A DNA stretch of 64,000 nucleotides from an uncultured Candidatus Melainabacteria bacterium (GCA_934754505.1 CAKVIE010000009.1:16165-80164), one strand, 5' to 3'; counted from the first letter of the stretch, positions 9,449-17,555 are shown. Notes: generated by a model from the letters alone, not told the origin. Made by a program: numbers and translations.

Positions 9449-9641
9449 TATTTACCATCCTTTAAAATTTCATCAAACTTTCCTGCCATAAATAGTGGAA
9501 TATTATACAATCCATTATTTATTTCAAAATCAGCAAGGCTTGTCCTTATACTGATTTCAGGTTCAAATTTTTCTCTATAAACTTTTAGAGATTTTGGCTT
9601 TCTTTCCAATTTATAAGATTTTTAATAGCATATCTTTTCAT
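9448..9641 (-). pseudogene. Deletion remnant of an AAA/DUF4143-type ATPase
   Basis: From ATG 9641 the frame reads MKRYAIKNLINWKESQNL then stop, which matches the usual first residues of AAA_14/DUF4143 ATPases (MKR.A...L..WK.S, just before the Walker A region). A second frame then reads LKVYREKFEPEISIRTSLAD and continues to NIPLFMAGKFDEIL, which matches the typical C-terminus of the same family (YREKY.P...IRTS..DY, ...N.PLY). Everything between, normally about 350 residues, is missing, and the two ends are joined out of frame. The remnant's stop overlaps the methylase start as TAATG, so its tail may still act as a translational lead-in. Family assignment is from memory of the pattern. Confidence 0.72.
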
Positions 9642-9920
9642 AATTTTTTCCTATACAAACTTAACATCTTTTTTATTTGGATAGAATAAAATCCAAAAAA
9701 ATCATACAAAAAAACGACATTTTTTCGACCGACTTTTCAATATTTACTCTCACTTTTCAGACCACTCGTTAATTAATTTATGATAAATTTTGAAATATTT
9801 TGAATAGCATCGGATTGAAGTTTTCCCTTTCTATACGCACACCGACTCTTACAAGAGATTAAACTGCAAGTATTTTTACATCTTATATAAAAATTCTCGG
9901 CATTATGCTATAATTTTGTT
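9642..9920. other. AT-rich intergenic spacer with promoter of the next gene
   Basis: About 280 bases without a supported gene. A TATAAT-like hexamer lies just before ATG 9921 (GCTATAATTTTGTT). A short minus-strand reading that ends KLINEWSEK-stop near 9756 looks like a gene tail but is too short to assign. Confidence 0.4.
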
Positions 9921-11144
9921 ATGGCTGATTTAAAACAAAACGTAAAAACAATAACTTCTAAAGACGAAAAGCAGGCAATAGTCCTGCTTACAGAGATGAT
10001 TGACAATTCTGACACAGATTTGTTTAAAGAACTTGTCAAACAATCGGAATACCTTTTCCCTTTTATAATCGACAATGTTTGCGAACGTTTTGAAAAATCA
10101 ATTAAAGCTTCTAATTACAAAAATTTATTGAATTTTTTCGATTGCTATTCGCCGTTTTATGACCGAATTTTCGCAATGGCGGTAAAGGTTTTCGGAGATA
10201 GTGAAACCAAAGGCAAAATGCTTGATTTTCTCAAAAACGGCTCAACCGCTCAAAAAACTTATGCGGCAAGATATTTTGAAAAAGAAAAAAATTATTTTTC
10301 GGCAAAAAACTTAATCGACAATGCTTTTTCCGATGATGAATATTTGGCTGATGCCTGTGCGGCGGCTTTAGGTGCCTTGAACGAGCAAAAATCCTACGAT
10401 ATCGCACTTGAAAAACTCCAAAGTTCAGACGACTTTGAAGCCTTGAAAGGTCTTAATTTCTTCGTCAGCTACATAAAAAATCCGCCGATGGAAGATATTT
10501 TTGAAGCTTTGAATAAATCGGGCATGCCCGAAAACTTTGCGGGAAAAATCGCTTATATCAAGCCGTTACCGCAGCTTGTTCAAGAAGATTTAAAAAATTC
10601 ATTGACGGTAACAGACAATATTTTGACGGGATTTGGCGAAATTTTACCACTATCGGAAGTTTTCAATTTCGAGCTGTACGATACAATCGGAATGCTTTCG
10701 GAAACGGTCGAAAATGAATATTCTTCTCAAATTGCATCAGTTTTACTGCGAGCTAAACAAAAATTTGACATGCTTTCATCAAACGAGGAATACATTTTTG
10801 ACGAAGATAAAAATACAAAAGAAGAAATTTTTGCAATAAATAAACTGTTAAACTCTTTCGGCAAAGGTTTTTGGAAAAAATGCGAAAAAGATTTGCTTGG
10901 TGAATTGGAACAAGATATAAAAAGAATTCATTCGGCACTTGAAATAATAAGAGAAAACGAAATAAAAGAAGCTGTTCCAAATATCATTGATATGCTTTAC
11001 GAAAACGAGGATGAAACGATAATCTGCGAAGGTGTCACCACCTTGAAAGCATTAGACGGAATATCTTTCCTTGATAAAGATGATATTTTGTCAAAATTTG
11101 AAAACGAAAACCTCAAAATCATCACAGCAGAATGCTTCAAATAA
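9921..11144 (+). CDS. Hypothetical HEAT-like repeat protein
   Basis: 407 residues, soluble, acidic and almost entirely alpha-helical in character. Helical pairs such as MLDFLKNGSTAQKTYAARYF, LADACAAALGALNEQKSYDI and the C-terminal VPNIIDMLYENEDETI resemble HEAT/armadillo repeats (a break of loss or gain followed by a paired helix), which act as protein-binding scaffolds. No catalytic motif, signal peptide or membrane segment. It stands alone between the restriction-modification block and the prepilin gene. Function unknown. Confidence 0.7.
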   Translation: MADLKQNVKTITSKDEKQAIVLLTEMIDNSDTDLFKELVKQSEYLFPFIIDNVCERFEKSIKASNYKNLLNFFDCYSPFYDRIFAMAVKVFGDSETKGKMLDFLKNGSTAQKTYAARYFEKEKNYFSAKNLIDNAFSDDEYLADACAAALGALNEQKSYDIALEKLQSSDDFEALKGLNFFVSYIKNPPMEDIFEALNKSGMPENFAGKIAYIKPLPQLVQEDLKNSLTVTDNILTGFGEILPLSEVFNFELYDTIGMLSETVENEYSSQIASVLLRAKQKFDMLSSNEEYIFDEDKNTKEEIFAINKLLNSFGKGFWKKCEKDLLGELEQDIKRIHSALEIIRENEIKEAVPNIIDMLYENEDETIICEGVTTLKALDGISFLDKDDILSKFENENLKIITAECFK

Positions 11145-11216
11145 AAACAGGTATTAAAAATCAAAAAATTTGTAACACCCGTAATTATTAGTAAAATCTC
11201 AACTATATCAAAAGTT

Positions 11217-11927
11217 TTAATAATTCATTTCCCAGCCTTCATTACGAATTTTTGCACCGCAATACCAACCGTCGTTTGAACAACTGTTATCAATTTCAGC
11301 TTTTGAAATTTCTGCCCATTTACCTGTTGTTTCATCGTATTCAGTCACAGATTTTGTCCCATATAAAATTAATTCATTAGTAAACGGCAAAAGGTTCATT
11401 CCGTAAAAATCTCTGCCTAATTGATTTGGTCCTTTATGACCGTTTACATCAACATGAAAAGAAAGACAATTCTTTTTTTCAGCTATACAATTAGGAATAA
11501 CCTGTATTGAAACAACAGTTCCATCGGACAAAATAAACTTATAAGAACCTGTATCATCATCTCTATGAAACCAAGGTGTACCTGAAAAATGCGATAACAT
11601 ATCAGGAGAAAAACAGCCCTGATTTGCTGCATATCCGCAAACTTTAACGACATTCAAATACGGCAAAATATATTTCTCCGCAACATACCCCGGAGACTCT
11701 GTTTCTTTTTCAAAATCCCATGTTGCAACTTCACCGTTTTCTGCTTGTGATAACCTTATCGCATTTGCCAATGTAGAATAAGATTTTTGCAAGCCTGTAA
11801 CATAATCCTTCTTATTTACGGAATTAATTACCGCAGGTACCGTCATTGCAGCAATAACCCCGATAACAACCAATGTTATCAATACTTCCGCCAAAGTGAA
11901 ACCATAATTTCTGCCTGTTTTTTCCAT
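11217..11927 (-). CDS. Prepilin-like protein with type IV N-methylation motif
   Basis: 236 residues. A short basic leader (MEKTGRNYG) is followed by FTLAEVLITLVVIGVIAAMT, with the prepilin peptidase cut expected after Gly and Glu at position +5. The rest is a globular pseudopilin-type domain with several Cys. It is a secreted or pilus/pseudopilus subunit dependent on a type IV pilus or type II secretion-like machine; pilM/pilN/pilO-type genes occur at 41-43.5 kb. A strong minus-strand promoter precedes it (11980-12008) and an XRE regulator is divergently encoded 104 bases away. This kind of orphan prepilin is abundant in the presumed lineage. Confidence 0.88.
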   Translation of the reverse strand: MEKTGRNYGFTLAEVLITLVVIGVIAAMTVPAVINSVNKKDYVTGLQKSYSTLANAIRLSQAENGEVATWDFEKETESPGYVAEKYILPYLNVVKVCGYAANQGCFSPDMLSHFSGTPWFHRDDDTGSYKFILSDGTVVSIQVIPNCIAEKKNCLSFHVDVNGHKGPNQLGRDFYGMNLLPFTNELILYGTKSVTEYDETTGKWAEISKAEIDNSCSNDGWYCGAKIRNEGWEMNY

Positions 11928-11979
11928 TTTTCATTCCTTTTTTAATCAGTAAATAATAGTTATTGACTATGATTTCTAT

Positions 11980-12008
11980 ATTATTAGACATTAGAATATA
12001 TTTGTCAA
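11980..12008 (-). promoter_or_regulatory. Promoter of the prepilin gene
   Basis: On the minus strand, TTGACA (12008-12003), a 17-base spacer and AATAAT (11985-11980). It lies within the region that must also hold the divergent promoter of the XRE gene starting at 12032, so a repressor bound here could affect both. Confidence 0.65.
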
Positions 12009-12031
12009 GTTGTATATGATGTTTAGTAATC

Positions 12032-12256
12032 ATGAATAAGAACACAGACACAGAAAAAAGATTTGGTGCAAAATTAGCTTATATAAGAAAATCAAAAAAG
12101 CTATCTCAAATGAAACTTGCCGAAATTGTTGATATGAATTTTAATTATATCGGACAAATTGAACGAGGCGAAGCAAATGTAACCATCAAAACTATGATTA
12201 CATTAGCCAATGCCTTGGATGTTGAAGTTATGGATTTGTTTAATTTTACCTTCTAA
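12032..12256 (+). CDS. Small XRE-family transcriptional regulator
   Basis: 74 residues, essentially one helix-turn-helix domain: FGAKLAYIRKSKKLSQMKLAEIVDMNFNYIGQIERGEANVT matches the HTH_3/Cro-CI pattern. The ends (MNKNTDT and a final FNFTF) are nearly the same as those of a second XRE protein at 21968-22195 (MNKNTDT, FIFTF), so the two are paralogues. It is divergent from the prepilin gene, with both promoters in about 100 bases, which suggests control of itself and the prepilin (inference). Confidence 0.85.
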   Translation: MNKNTDTEKRFGAKLAYIRKSKKLSQMKLAEIVDMNFNYIGQIERGEANVTIKTMITLANALDVEVMDLFNFTF

Positions 12257-12302
12257 ATTGCTTTTTCTGCCGCATTTAAAACCTCAAAATAAAACATTAT
12301 TG

Positions 12303-12387
12303 TTAAGTTTTATTAAGAAAAACATAAAAAGTATATACAAAATAGACAATTTTTATTTCAAGTAAGTTTTAATATAGGAGTAGAGAA
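12303..12387 (+). promoter_or_regulatory. Shared upstream module, copy A
   Basis: TTAAGTTTTATTAA (12303-12316), then GACAATT, then TTAATATAGGAGTAGAGAA (12369-12387) before the RHH gene. The same arrangement occurs at 12715-12790, 62102-62165 (minus strand) and more weakly at 53903-53975. Confidence 0.5.
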
Positions 12388-12416
12388 GATTAATTATTAA
12401 AAGGAGAAAATATATT

Positions 12417-12605
12417 ATGGCAAGAGTTCTTATTTCAATGCCCGAAGAATTTTTATCAAAGATTGACGGAGTTGCTGAAGGCGAAAATCGTTCAAGAAGC
12501 GAACTTATCAGAGAAGCATTGAGAACTTATATTAATAAACAAAGAGTCAGAACAAATGCTCTCGCTCAAAAACATGCCGAAATGCTCGAAGAATTGCTCG
12601 GCTAA
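12417..12605 (+). CDS. Ribbon-helix-helix (CopG-like) DNA-binding protein
   Basis: 62 residues. ARVLISMPEEFLSKIDGVAE forms the strand and first helix, and RSRSELIREALRTYI the second helix, of a CopG/MetJ ribbon-helix-helix domain; the family binds DNA as a dimer. A strong ribosome site (AAAAGGAGAAA) precedes ATG 12417. Such proteins may be antitoxins or autoregulators, but no toxin gene follows; the next gene is an unrelated orphan with its own promoter and a terminator lies between them. Confidence 0.87.
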   Translation: MARVLISMPEEFLSKIDGVAEGENRSRSELIREALRTYINKQRVRTNALAQKHAEMLEELLG

Positions 12606-12615
12606 AATATATTTT

Positions 12616-12648
12616 GCCTTTTGCTTTAAATCAGCAAAAGGCTTTTTT
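12616..12648 (+). terminator. Rho-independent terminator after the RHH gene
   Basis: Stem GCCTTTTGCT / AGCAAAAGGC with a 7-base loop followed by TTTTTT, 10 bases after the stop codon. Confidence 0.88.
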
Positions 12649-12714
12649 AATTCAATATAACTTTTTTGTTTTTAAACTCAAATATTCAAGCTATATTTGC
12701 CTTTTGACGATATA

Positions 12715-12790
12715 TTAAGTTTTGTTAATTTTAGTATATCAAAAAAGGCAATTTTTTATTATTGCAATACTTTATATAAGAGTAGAGAGA
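12715..12790 (+). promoter_or_regulatory. Shared upstream module, copy B
   Basis: TTAAGTTTTGTTAA (12715-12728), AAAAAAGGCAATT (12741-12753) and CTTTATATAAGAGTAGAGAG (12770-12789) precede the 68-residue orphan. The last box is identical over ACTTTATATAAGAGTAGAGA to that of copy C near 62.1 kb. Confidence 0.55.
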
Positions 12791-12804
12791 ATGAGGTAAA
12801 CAAA

Positions 12805-13011
12805 ATGGCAGCAGAATTAACTATGGATCACTTATTTGAAGGCGTTGAAATCAAAGGTAACGACCCCAGAATGAGATTCAGAAATTCTCAAGACCCTATC
12901 TACGTTGCTTACCAATACGTTGATAATCAACCTCTTTCTAAATTGGCTCAATCTTTCGTTAAAGAACAAGTTAACGGCGTTATCAAATTCATTTCTAAAC
13001 TCGGTAAATAA
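12805..13011 (+). CDS. Small orphan protein, 68 residues
   Basis: Starts at ATG 12805 with ribosome site GAGG (ATGAGGTAAACAAA); an upstream in-frame ATG would run through the promoter region and is rejected. The protein (starting MAAELTMDHLFEGVEIKG) has no known domain, no signal peptide and no membrane segment. It has its own promoter module and a strong terminator, so it is a single-gene unit that is probably well expressed. Its upstream module is shared with two or three other orphan small-protein genes. Confidence 0.78.
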   Translation: MAAELTMDHLFEGVEIKGNDPRMRFRNSQDPIYVAYQYVDNQPLSKLAQSFVKEQVNGVIKFISKLGK

Positions 13012-13030
13012 TCATTTTCAATATTTAAAA

Positions 13031-13059
13031 AACCGCTCTTTTTTAGGGCGGTTTTTTTT
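13031..13059 (+). terminator. Terminator after the 68-residue gene
   Basis: AACCGCTC, loop TTTTTTA, GGGCGGTT, then a run of T. Confidence 0.88.
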
Positions 13060-13078
13060 ATTCAAAATTATCAAAAAT

Positions 13079-13744
13079 TTATTCTTCTTCCTTATAAGTG
13101 CTTGATTTACAATAATAATTTATCGGACAGAACGGACACATCGGCTTTGTCGGTCTGCATACGTTTTGACCCAATGTAACAAACTCCGTATTCAAGGAAA
13201 TCCAATATTTTTCAGGAATAATTTCTCTGAGTTTCATCTCTGTTTCTTCGGGAGTTTGTGTTTCAACAAGTCCCAAACGATTGAAAATTCTATGAACATG
13301 CACATCTACGCAAATTGCAGGTTTATTAAAACCTTTTGCCAAAACGAGATTTGCAGTTTTTCTTCCGACTCCGTCGAACTTCAACAATTCGTCAATAGAA
13401 TCGGGAACTTTGCCGTCATATTCTTCAACTAATTTTTTTGAAAGTGCAATAATCTGTTTTGCCTTATTATTATAAAATCCGACAGGATAAATGGCTTCTG
13501 CAAGTTCTTCCTCGCTTACATTCATCATTTCTTGCGGAGTTTTTGCAAGCTGAAGCATTTTCATCGTTGCAGGATATGTCGTGATATCATTCGTTCTGAG
13601 CGACAAAATGCAAGCTATCAAAACGATATAAGGGTCGTTTTGCAACTCCATAAATCTCACAAATTTGCTTCTTTTTATCTTAGCAAATTTAAGACTTTCA
13701 AAAATCTCATCGATAATTTCGTTTAATTCTAATTCTTCTTTCAT
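13079..13744 (-). CDS. nth: Endonuclease III (base excision repair glycosylase/AP lyase)
   Basis: 221 residues from ATG 13744; a TTG at 13783 would add 13 residues unlike the family N-terminus. The helix-hairpin-helix with the catalytic Lys is FDGVGRKTANLVLAKGF, the catalytic Asp is in CVDVHVHRI, and the C-terminal 4Fe-4S ligands are C-x6-C-x2-C-x5-C in CRPTKPMCPFCPINYYC. It removes oxidised pyrimidines from DNA and nicks the abasic site. It lies directly after rnpA on the same strand, an unusual neighbour, and is probably co-transcribed with rpmH-rnpA. Confidence 0.95.
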   Translation of the reverse strand: MKEELELNEIIDEIFESLKFAKIKRSKFVRFMELQNDPYIVLIACILSLRTNDITTYPATMKMLQLAKTPQEMMNVSEEELAEAIYPVGFYNNKAKQIIALSKKLVEEYDGKVPDSIDELLKFDGVGRKTANLVLAKGFNKPAICVDVHVHRIFNRLGLVETQTPEETEMKLREIIPEKYWISLNTEFVTLGQNVCRPTKPMCPFCPINYYCKSSTYKEEE

Positions 13745-13786
13745 AGTAATATTATTTTTACCATAAATAAATTTTTTCTTCAAAAT

Positions 13787-14143
13787 TTATTTAAAATTTC
13801 TCATCAACTCAAACACACTGTTTTTCAAGGTTAAAAAATCAGCTTCAAGAATTTTCGGACGAGCAACAAAAATCACCGACAAAGCACTTTCAAATTTTTC
13901 GGCATGCCCGCATTTCAAAGCCTCAAGATAAATTTCTCTCAAGCGGCGTTTGATTTTGTTACGTTTGACGGCTCTTTTATGTATTTTTTTGCCGACAACA
14001 AACCCTGCTTTAAGAGGAATAGCCTCATTGTCTTTATCTTTGCCACGGTAAACGGTTACAAATTCATTGCTTTTGCAATTTCTTAACTTGAAAGTGGCAG
14101 TAAACGCTGTATTTTTTTTAAGCCTGAATTTCTTTTTAAGCAT
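13787..14143 (-). CDS. rnpA: Ribonuclease P protein component
   Basis: 118 residues, the normal length. The RNR motif region reads KRAVKRNKIKRRLREIYL, preceded by GFVVGKKIHK. It binds the RNase P RNA (encoded at about 25.3 kb here) and helps process tRNA 5' ends. The rpmH-rnpA order is the near-universal bacterial one; the usual yidD/yidC do not follow, nth does. Confidence 0.95.
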   Translation of the reverse strand: MLKKKFRLKKNTAFTATFKLRNCKSNEFVTVYRGKDKDNEAIPLKAGFVVGKKIHKRAVKRNKIKRRLREIYLEALKCGHAEKFESALSVIFVARPKILEADFLTLKNSVFELMRNFK

Positions 14144-14160
14144 AACTGTTACAATAAATC

Positions 14161-14190
14161 AGAGGCTGTCTTGATGACAGCCTCTTTTTA
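14161..14190. other. Perfect inverted repeat between rpmH and rnpA
   Basis: AGAGGCTGTC, loop TTGA, then TGACAGCCTCT. The T run follows on the plus strand, opposite to the genes, so on the rpmH-rnpA transcript it is a hairpin without a U tract: more likely a processing or stability element that lets rpmH exceed rnpA than a terminator. On the plus strand it could stop antisense transcription. Confidence 0.6.
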
Positions 14191-14194
14191 AAAA

Positions 14195-14347
14195 CTAAGC
14201 TCTTTCTTTAGCAGTGATTGCTAATTGATGACGACCTTTTGCACGTCTTCTGTTGAGGACTTCTCTGCCGCCGTCAGTTGCCATTCTTGCTCTGAAACCG
14301 CTTACATTTTGTCTTTTTCTTTTTGTTCCTTCAAGCGTACGTTTCAT
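14195..14347 (-). CDS. rpmH: 50S ribosomal protein L34
   Basis: 50 residues, MKRTLEGTKRKRQNVSGFRA at the start and RRRAKGRHQLAITA near the end, the canonical L34 sequence (usually MKRTFQPS..R.R.HGFR.RM.T..GR.VL..RR.KGR..L). Ribosome site AAGGAG lies 7 bases before the ATG. First gene of the rpmH-rnpA set. Confidence 0.97.
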   Translation of the reverse strand: MKRTLEGTKRKRQNVSGFRARMATDGGREVLNRRRAKGRHQLAITAKERA

Positions 14348-14437
14348 TTTATTTCTCCTTGCAAATTCTTTTCTTAGTTATATTATGATAAACAAGACAT
14401 ATCCGATTGTCAATCAGAAAAATTTTTGAGGTAAATT

Positions 14438-15238
14438 ATGGAATACAAAATTGGTTTTTTAGGTGCCGGAAAAATGGCAACCGCAATAATAAAAGGTATT
14501 ATCGACTCTAATTTCTGCGAAAGCAAAAATATTTTCGTATCCGATATTAACGAAGCTGCACTCACAAAAATGCAAAATGATTTGCACATCACTCCGATGA
14601 AATCAAATAATGATGTCGTCGAAAATGCTGACATCGTTTTTTGTGCGGTAAAACCTTTCGTTTTGAAAGATGTTCTTGCAGGAATTAAATCATCTTTGAA
14701 AGAAAATCAACTCCTCGTATCAATCGCAGCAGGCGTTTCGACAAAAACTATCGAAGAATTTACAGGAAATTTACCCGTTATCCGTGTTATGCCAAACACT
14801 CCTGCTTTCGTGAAAGCGGGCATGAGTGCTGTTTGCAAAGGAACTTACGCAAAAGATGAACATGCCGATTTAATTTGCAAAATCTTCAACAGCCTTGGTG
14901 TTGCGGTAAAAGAAGATGAAAAGAACATTGATGTTATTACGGCAATAAGCGGCTCAGGTCCTGCTTATTTCTACTATTTTATCAACGAATTTGCAAAAGC
15001 AGGAGAAAAATTCGGTCTGAACAAAGAAACAGCATTAACTCTTGCCGCTCAAACAGCATTAGGTTCAGCTAAAATGGCTATGGAAACAGGAATTTCCCTC
15101 GAACAGCTTATAATCAACGTAACAACCCCCGGCGGCTGTACGGAAGTCGGCAACAACATTCTTGCAGAATGCAAAACCAACGAAATTATCGAAAAAGTTG
15201 TCAAAGGCACTATGGATAAAGCAGCTGCACTCGGTTAA
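14438..15238 (+). CDS. proC: Pyrroline-5-carboxylate reductase
   Basis: 266 residues, full length. N-terminal Rossmann motif IGFLGAGKMATAIIKG binds NAD(P)H; the substrate region AISGSGPAYFYYFI and the C-terminal TPGGCTEVG are family signatures. Catalyses the last step of proline synthesis in the cytoplasm. Preceded by a ribosome site (GAGGTAAATT) and followed by a bidirectional terminator; single-gene unit. Confidence 0.97.
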   Translation: MEYKIGFLGAGKMATAIIKGIIDSNFCESKNIFVSDINEAALTKMQNDLHITPMKSNNDVVENADIVFCAVKPFVLKDVLAGIKSSLKENQLLVSIAAGVSTKTIEEFTGNLPVIRVMPNTPAFVKAGMSAVCKGTYAKDEHADLICKIFNSLGVAVKEDEKNIDVITAISGSGPAYFYYFINEFAKAGEKFGLNKETALTLAAQTALGSAKMAMETGISLEQLIINVTTPGGCTEVGNNILAECKTNEIIEKVVKGTMDKAAALG

Positions 15239-15254
15239 TTTTTCAAAAAATCTT

Positions 15255-15289
15255 AAAAAAGGCTTAATCTAAACGGTTAAGCCTTTTTT
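15255..15289. terminator. Bidirectional terminator between proC and the EamA gene
   Basis: AAAAAAGGCTTAA / TTAAGCCTTTTTT with a short loop; A and T runs on both sides serve both converging genes. Confidence 0.85.
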
Positions 15290-16170
15290 GTTTTACTCTG
15301 ACTTTGAGCAATAATCAAATAAACTGCTGCCAAAATCGCAACAATACCAAGTAAAATCTTAAATGTAACCTGTTCATGGAAAAATACCACACAGAAAATC
15401 ATTGCACTGACAGGCTCTAAAGCACTTATAATAGCTGACAAAGTCGGGCCTATCAATTTTATTGACAACGTCAAAGTTTCAATCGAAACAATAGTCGGCA
15501 AAACAGCTAACATCAATACATCAAAAACCTGTATCGGTGCTGTTATCGGCTGTAAATCTCTGCAAAAATTCAAGTTGTAAACAAATACGGAAAGCCCGAA
15601 AAGCATTACATAAAACGTTAATTTTGATGCGTTAATATGCTTCAAAACGTCGTTTTTCTTGACCAAAACCATATAAACAGCATAAGAAAGTGCCGAGATA
15701 AAAACAAGAATTAATCCTGTCAAATTCAAATCCTGACCGTCTTTACCTTTATAGAAAAGAAAAATTCCAAGCAAAACAAGCAATATAGAAAAAATTGTCG
15801 TTTTCGGAAGTTTCTCCTTATAGCCCAAAGCCATTATCAACGCAACGAAAACAGGATATACAAATAATATTACAGAAGCAATTCCGCCGTCGATATAAGA
15901 ATAACTTTTAAACAAAGTCAACGACGAAAAGGCAAACATCAACCCTGCAAAAAGCATTGGGAAAATCTCCTTCAATGCAGGTTTTAACGAAATTTTCTTT
16001 ACTAAAGACGTCCAAAGTCCGAAAAGCACAACGGCGGTAAAATATCTGTAAAACAACACGGAATTTGCCTCAAATCCTTGAGAATACAGATGCAAAGCAA
16101 ACAAAGGGTTTGTACCGTAACATACCGCCCCGACTGCGCCGTAAAATATTCCTGCTGCCTTTCGTTTCAT
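15277..16170 (-). CDS. EamA/DMT-family transporter
   Basis: 297 residues with about ten hydrophobic helices forming two EamA repeats (first about 5-140, second about 150-290), e.g. GAVGAVCYGTNPLFALHLYS and SALSYAVYMVLVKKN. The family exports amino acids, metabolites or drugs across the inner membrane; the substrate cannot be read from sequence. The last residues overlap the terminator. Confidence 0.9.
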   Translation of the reverse strand: MKRKAAGIFYGAVGAVCYGTNPLFALHLYSQGFEANSVLFYRYFTAVVLFGLWTSLVKKISLKPALKEIFPMLFAGLMFAFSSLTLFKSYSYIDGGIASVILFVYPVFVALIMALGYKEKLPKTTIFSILLVLLGIFLFYKGKDGQDLNLTGLILVFISALSYAVYMVLVKKNDVLKHINASKLTFYVMLFGLSVFVYNLNFCRDLQPITAPIQVFDVLMLAVLPTIVSIETLTLSIKLIGPTLSAIISALEPVSAMIFCVVFFHEQVTFKILLGIVAILAAVYLIIAQSQSKTKKA

Positions 16171-16321
16171 TAATTCGCCTCTTTCAACAAGATTATAATA
16201 TAAAATTTTCTCATAAAAGCGTTAATTTTATAACATTAAAAAATTTATACTTCCGAATTACTAATCTTACCGAGCAAAATATTTTAAGAATATTTTATTC
16301 TTGTTTTGAACGGAGAGAAAA

Positions 16322-16915
16322 GTGTTAAATTTTACAGACTACAAAAAAATCAAAAAAGACGAATTGATAAAATTAACGCAAAATGACGATTACAAAGCAA
16401 TGGCAGAGCTTGTCAAAAGAGAACAGGACAAAATTTATCTGACATTTTATTATTTATGCCCCGATTGTGACGATTTGGCGGATTTAACACAAGAAGCACT
16501 ATTAAGAATGTGCCGAGGCATAAAAGGCTTAAAAAACATAAAATACTTCAAAGCATGGCTTAACAAAATTGTTTCAAACCTTTTTTACGACAGACTCAGG
16601 AAAAAGCAAAAAGCTCCGGAATGCATCTCTGCAGACGAACAAGGTGGAAGCAACATGGTTTTACAAATCAGCGACCCATGCCCGTGTCCTGACGAGAAAA
16701 GTCTGCACAAAGAAGTCGGAGAAATAATAAGAGAAACTATTACAAAACTTCCCGAACATTTCAGGCTTGTAACCGTACTTCGAGAAATCGGAGGATTGAG
16801 TTATGACGAAATTTCCAAAGTAACGGGGATTGAAATCGGAACGGTAAAATCACGAATTAACAGAGCAAGACACAGACTAAAAGACTGTCTTGAACCATAT
16901 TTAAACGGTCATTGA
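16322..16915 (+). CDS. ECF-type RNA polymerase sigma factor
   Basis: 197 residues starting at GTG 16322 after GGAGAG. Region 2 includes DLADLTQEALLRMCRGIKGL and YFKAWLNKIVSNLFYDRLRK; region 4 includes LPEHFRLVTVLREIGGLSYD and GIEIGTVKSRINRARHRLK (helix-turn-helix). Followed after 15 bases by a zinc-finger anti-sigma factor, the standard pairing, so it is likely held inactive until a signal releases it. A linker of about 30 residues with CPCPDEKSL lies between the regions. Confidence 0.93.
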   Translation: MLNFTDYKKIKKDELIKLTQNDDYKAMAELVKREQDKIYLTFYYLCPDCDDLADLTQEALLRMCRGIKGLKNIKYFKAWLNKIVSNLFYDRLRKKQKAPECISADEQGGSNMVLQISDPCPCPDEKSLHKEVGEIIRETITKLPEHFRLVTVLREIGGLSYDEISKVTGIEIGTVKSRINRARHRLKDCLEPYLNGH

Positions 16916-16930
16916 AAGGAAAAACAGATA

Positions 16931-17509
16931 ATGAAAACTTATATTTGTCAGGATATATTAAATCTTCTGCCGCTTTATATTGAGGGAAAAACCTCTGAAG
17001 AAACATCTTATTCAATAGAAAAACACTTGAACGACTGCGATGATTGTTTCAACAAATATTTGGCATTAAAAGAAATTTCGCAAAGGATAAAAGCCGCCTT
17101 TGCAAGTGTTTCGCAAAATAATTTTTCTAATGAAAAAGTTTTTTTTAAAGATAATTTATCAGCATTTGTCGATAATGAACTCGATAAAGAAGATTATTAT
17201 GACTTCAATCAACAAACCGCAAACAATATCGATGACCGAAAAGAACTCGAATCAATGCTTTTATTTGAAGAAAAATTTCAACAAAGCCTTGAGCAAAATA
17301 AAAAAACTTTAAATAAAGATTTATCAAAAGATGTCGTGAATGAAATTAAAAAAAATTCACCTGACTACCTTTATGAACTTTACCTGAAAGCCGCATCAAT
17401 CACTGTTTTTCTATTGATAACAACTGTTTTGACAGGGTATTTTTCTATTCCCGATAATTTTCATAAAATCAGCGGAATAAAAAATATTTTTTCAGCTGTT
17501 TTAAAATAA
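16931..17509 (+). CDS. Membrane anti-sigma factor with zinc-binding (ZAS) domain
   Basis: 192 residues. The N-terminal ZAS motif has C6 and H32-x3-C36-x2-C39 (KHLNDCDDC). A second segment, NLSAFVDNELDKEDYYDF, resembles the start of an RseA-like anti-sigma domain, so the protein may carry two sigma-binding modules. One membrane helix lies near residues 155-171 (SITVFLLITTVLTGYF), with a short outer tail. It follows the ECF sigma gene by 15 bases and very probably controls it. Confidence 0.87.
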   Translation: MKTYICQDILNLLPLYIEGKTSEETSYSIEKHLNDCDDCFNKYLALKEISQRIKAAFASVSQNNFSNEKVFFKDNLSAFVDNELDKEDYYDFNQQTANNIDDRKELESMLLFEEKFQQSLEQNKKTLNKDLSKDVVNEIKKNSPDYLYELYLKAASITVFLLITTVLTGYFSIPDNFHKISGIKNIFSAVLK

Positions 17510-17555
17510 TTTTATTTTTTCAAAGCAAAAACTCAAATTTTTCCACAAGAGTAAC

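Noticed and set aside
5859..9641. Integration of the restriction-modification block into the tRNA-Met gene
   Set aside because: The tRNA is intact but no repeated 3' tRNA end was found near 9.6 kb and no integrase is present, so an att-mediated event cannot be supported.
9740..9820. Minus-strand gene tail ending KLINEWSEK
   Set aside because: Fewer than 30 residues in frame with no start and no family match.
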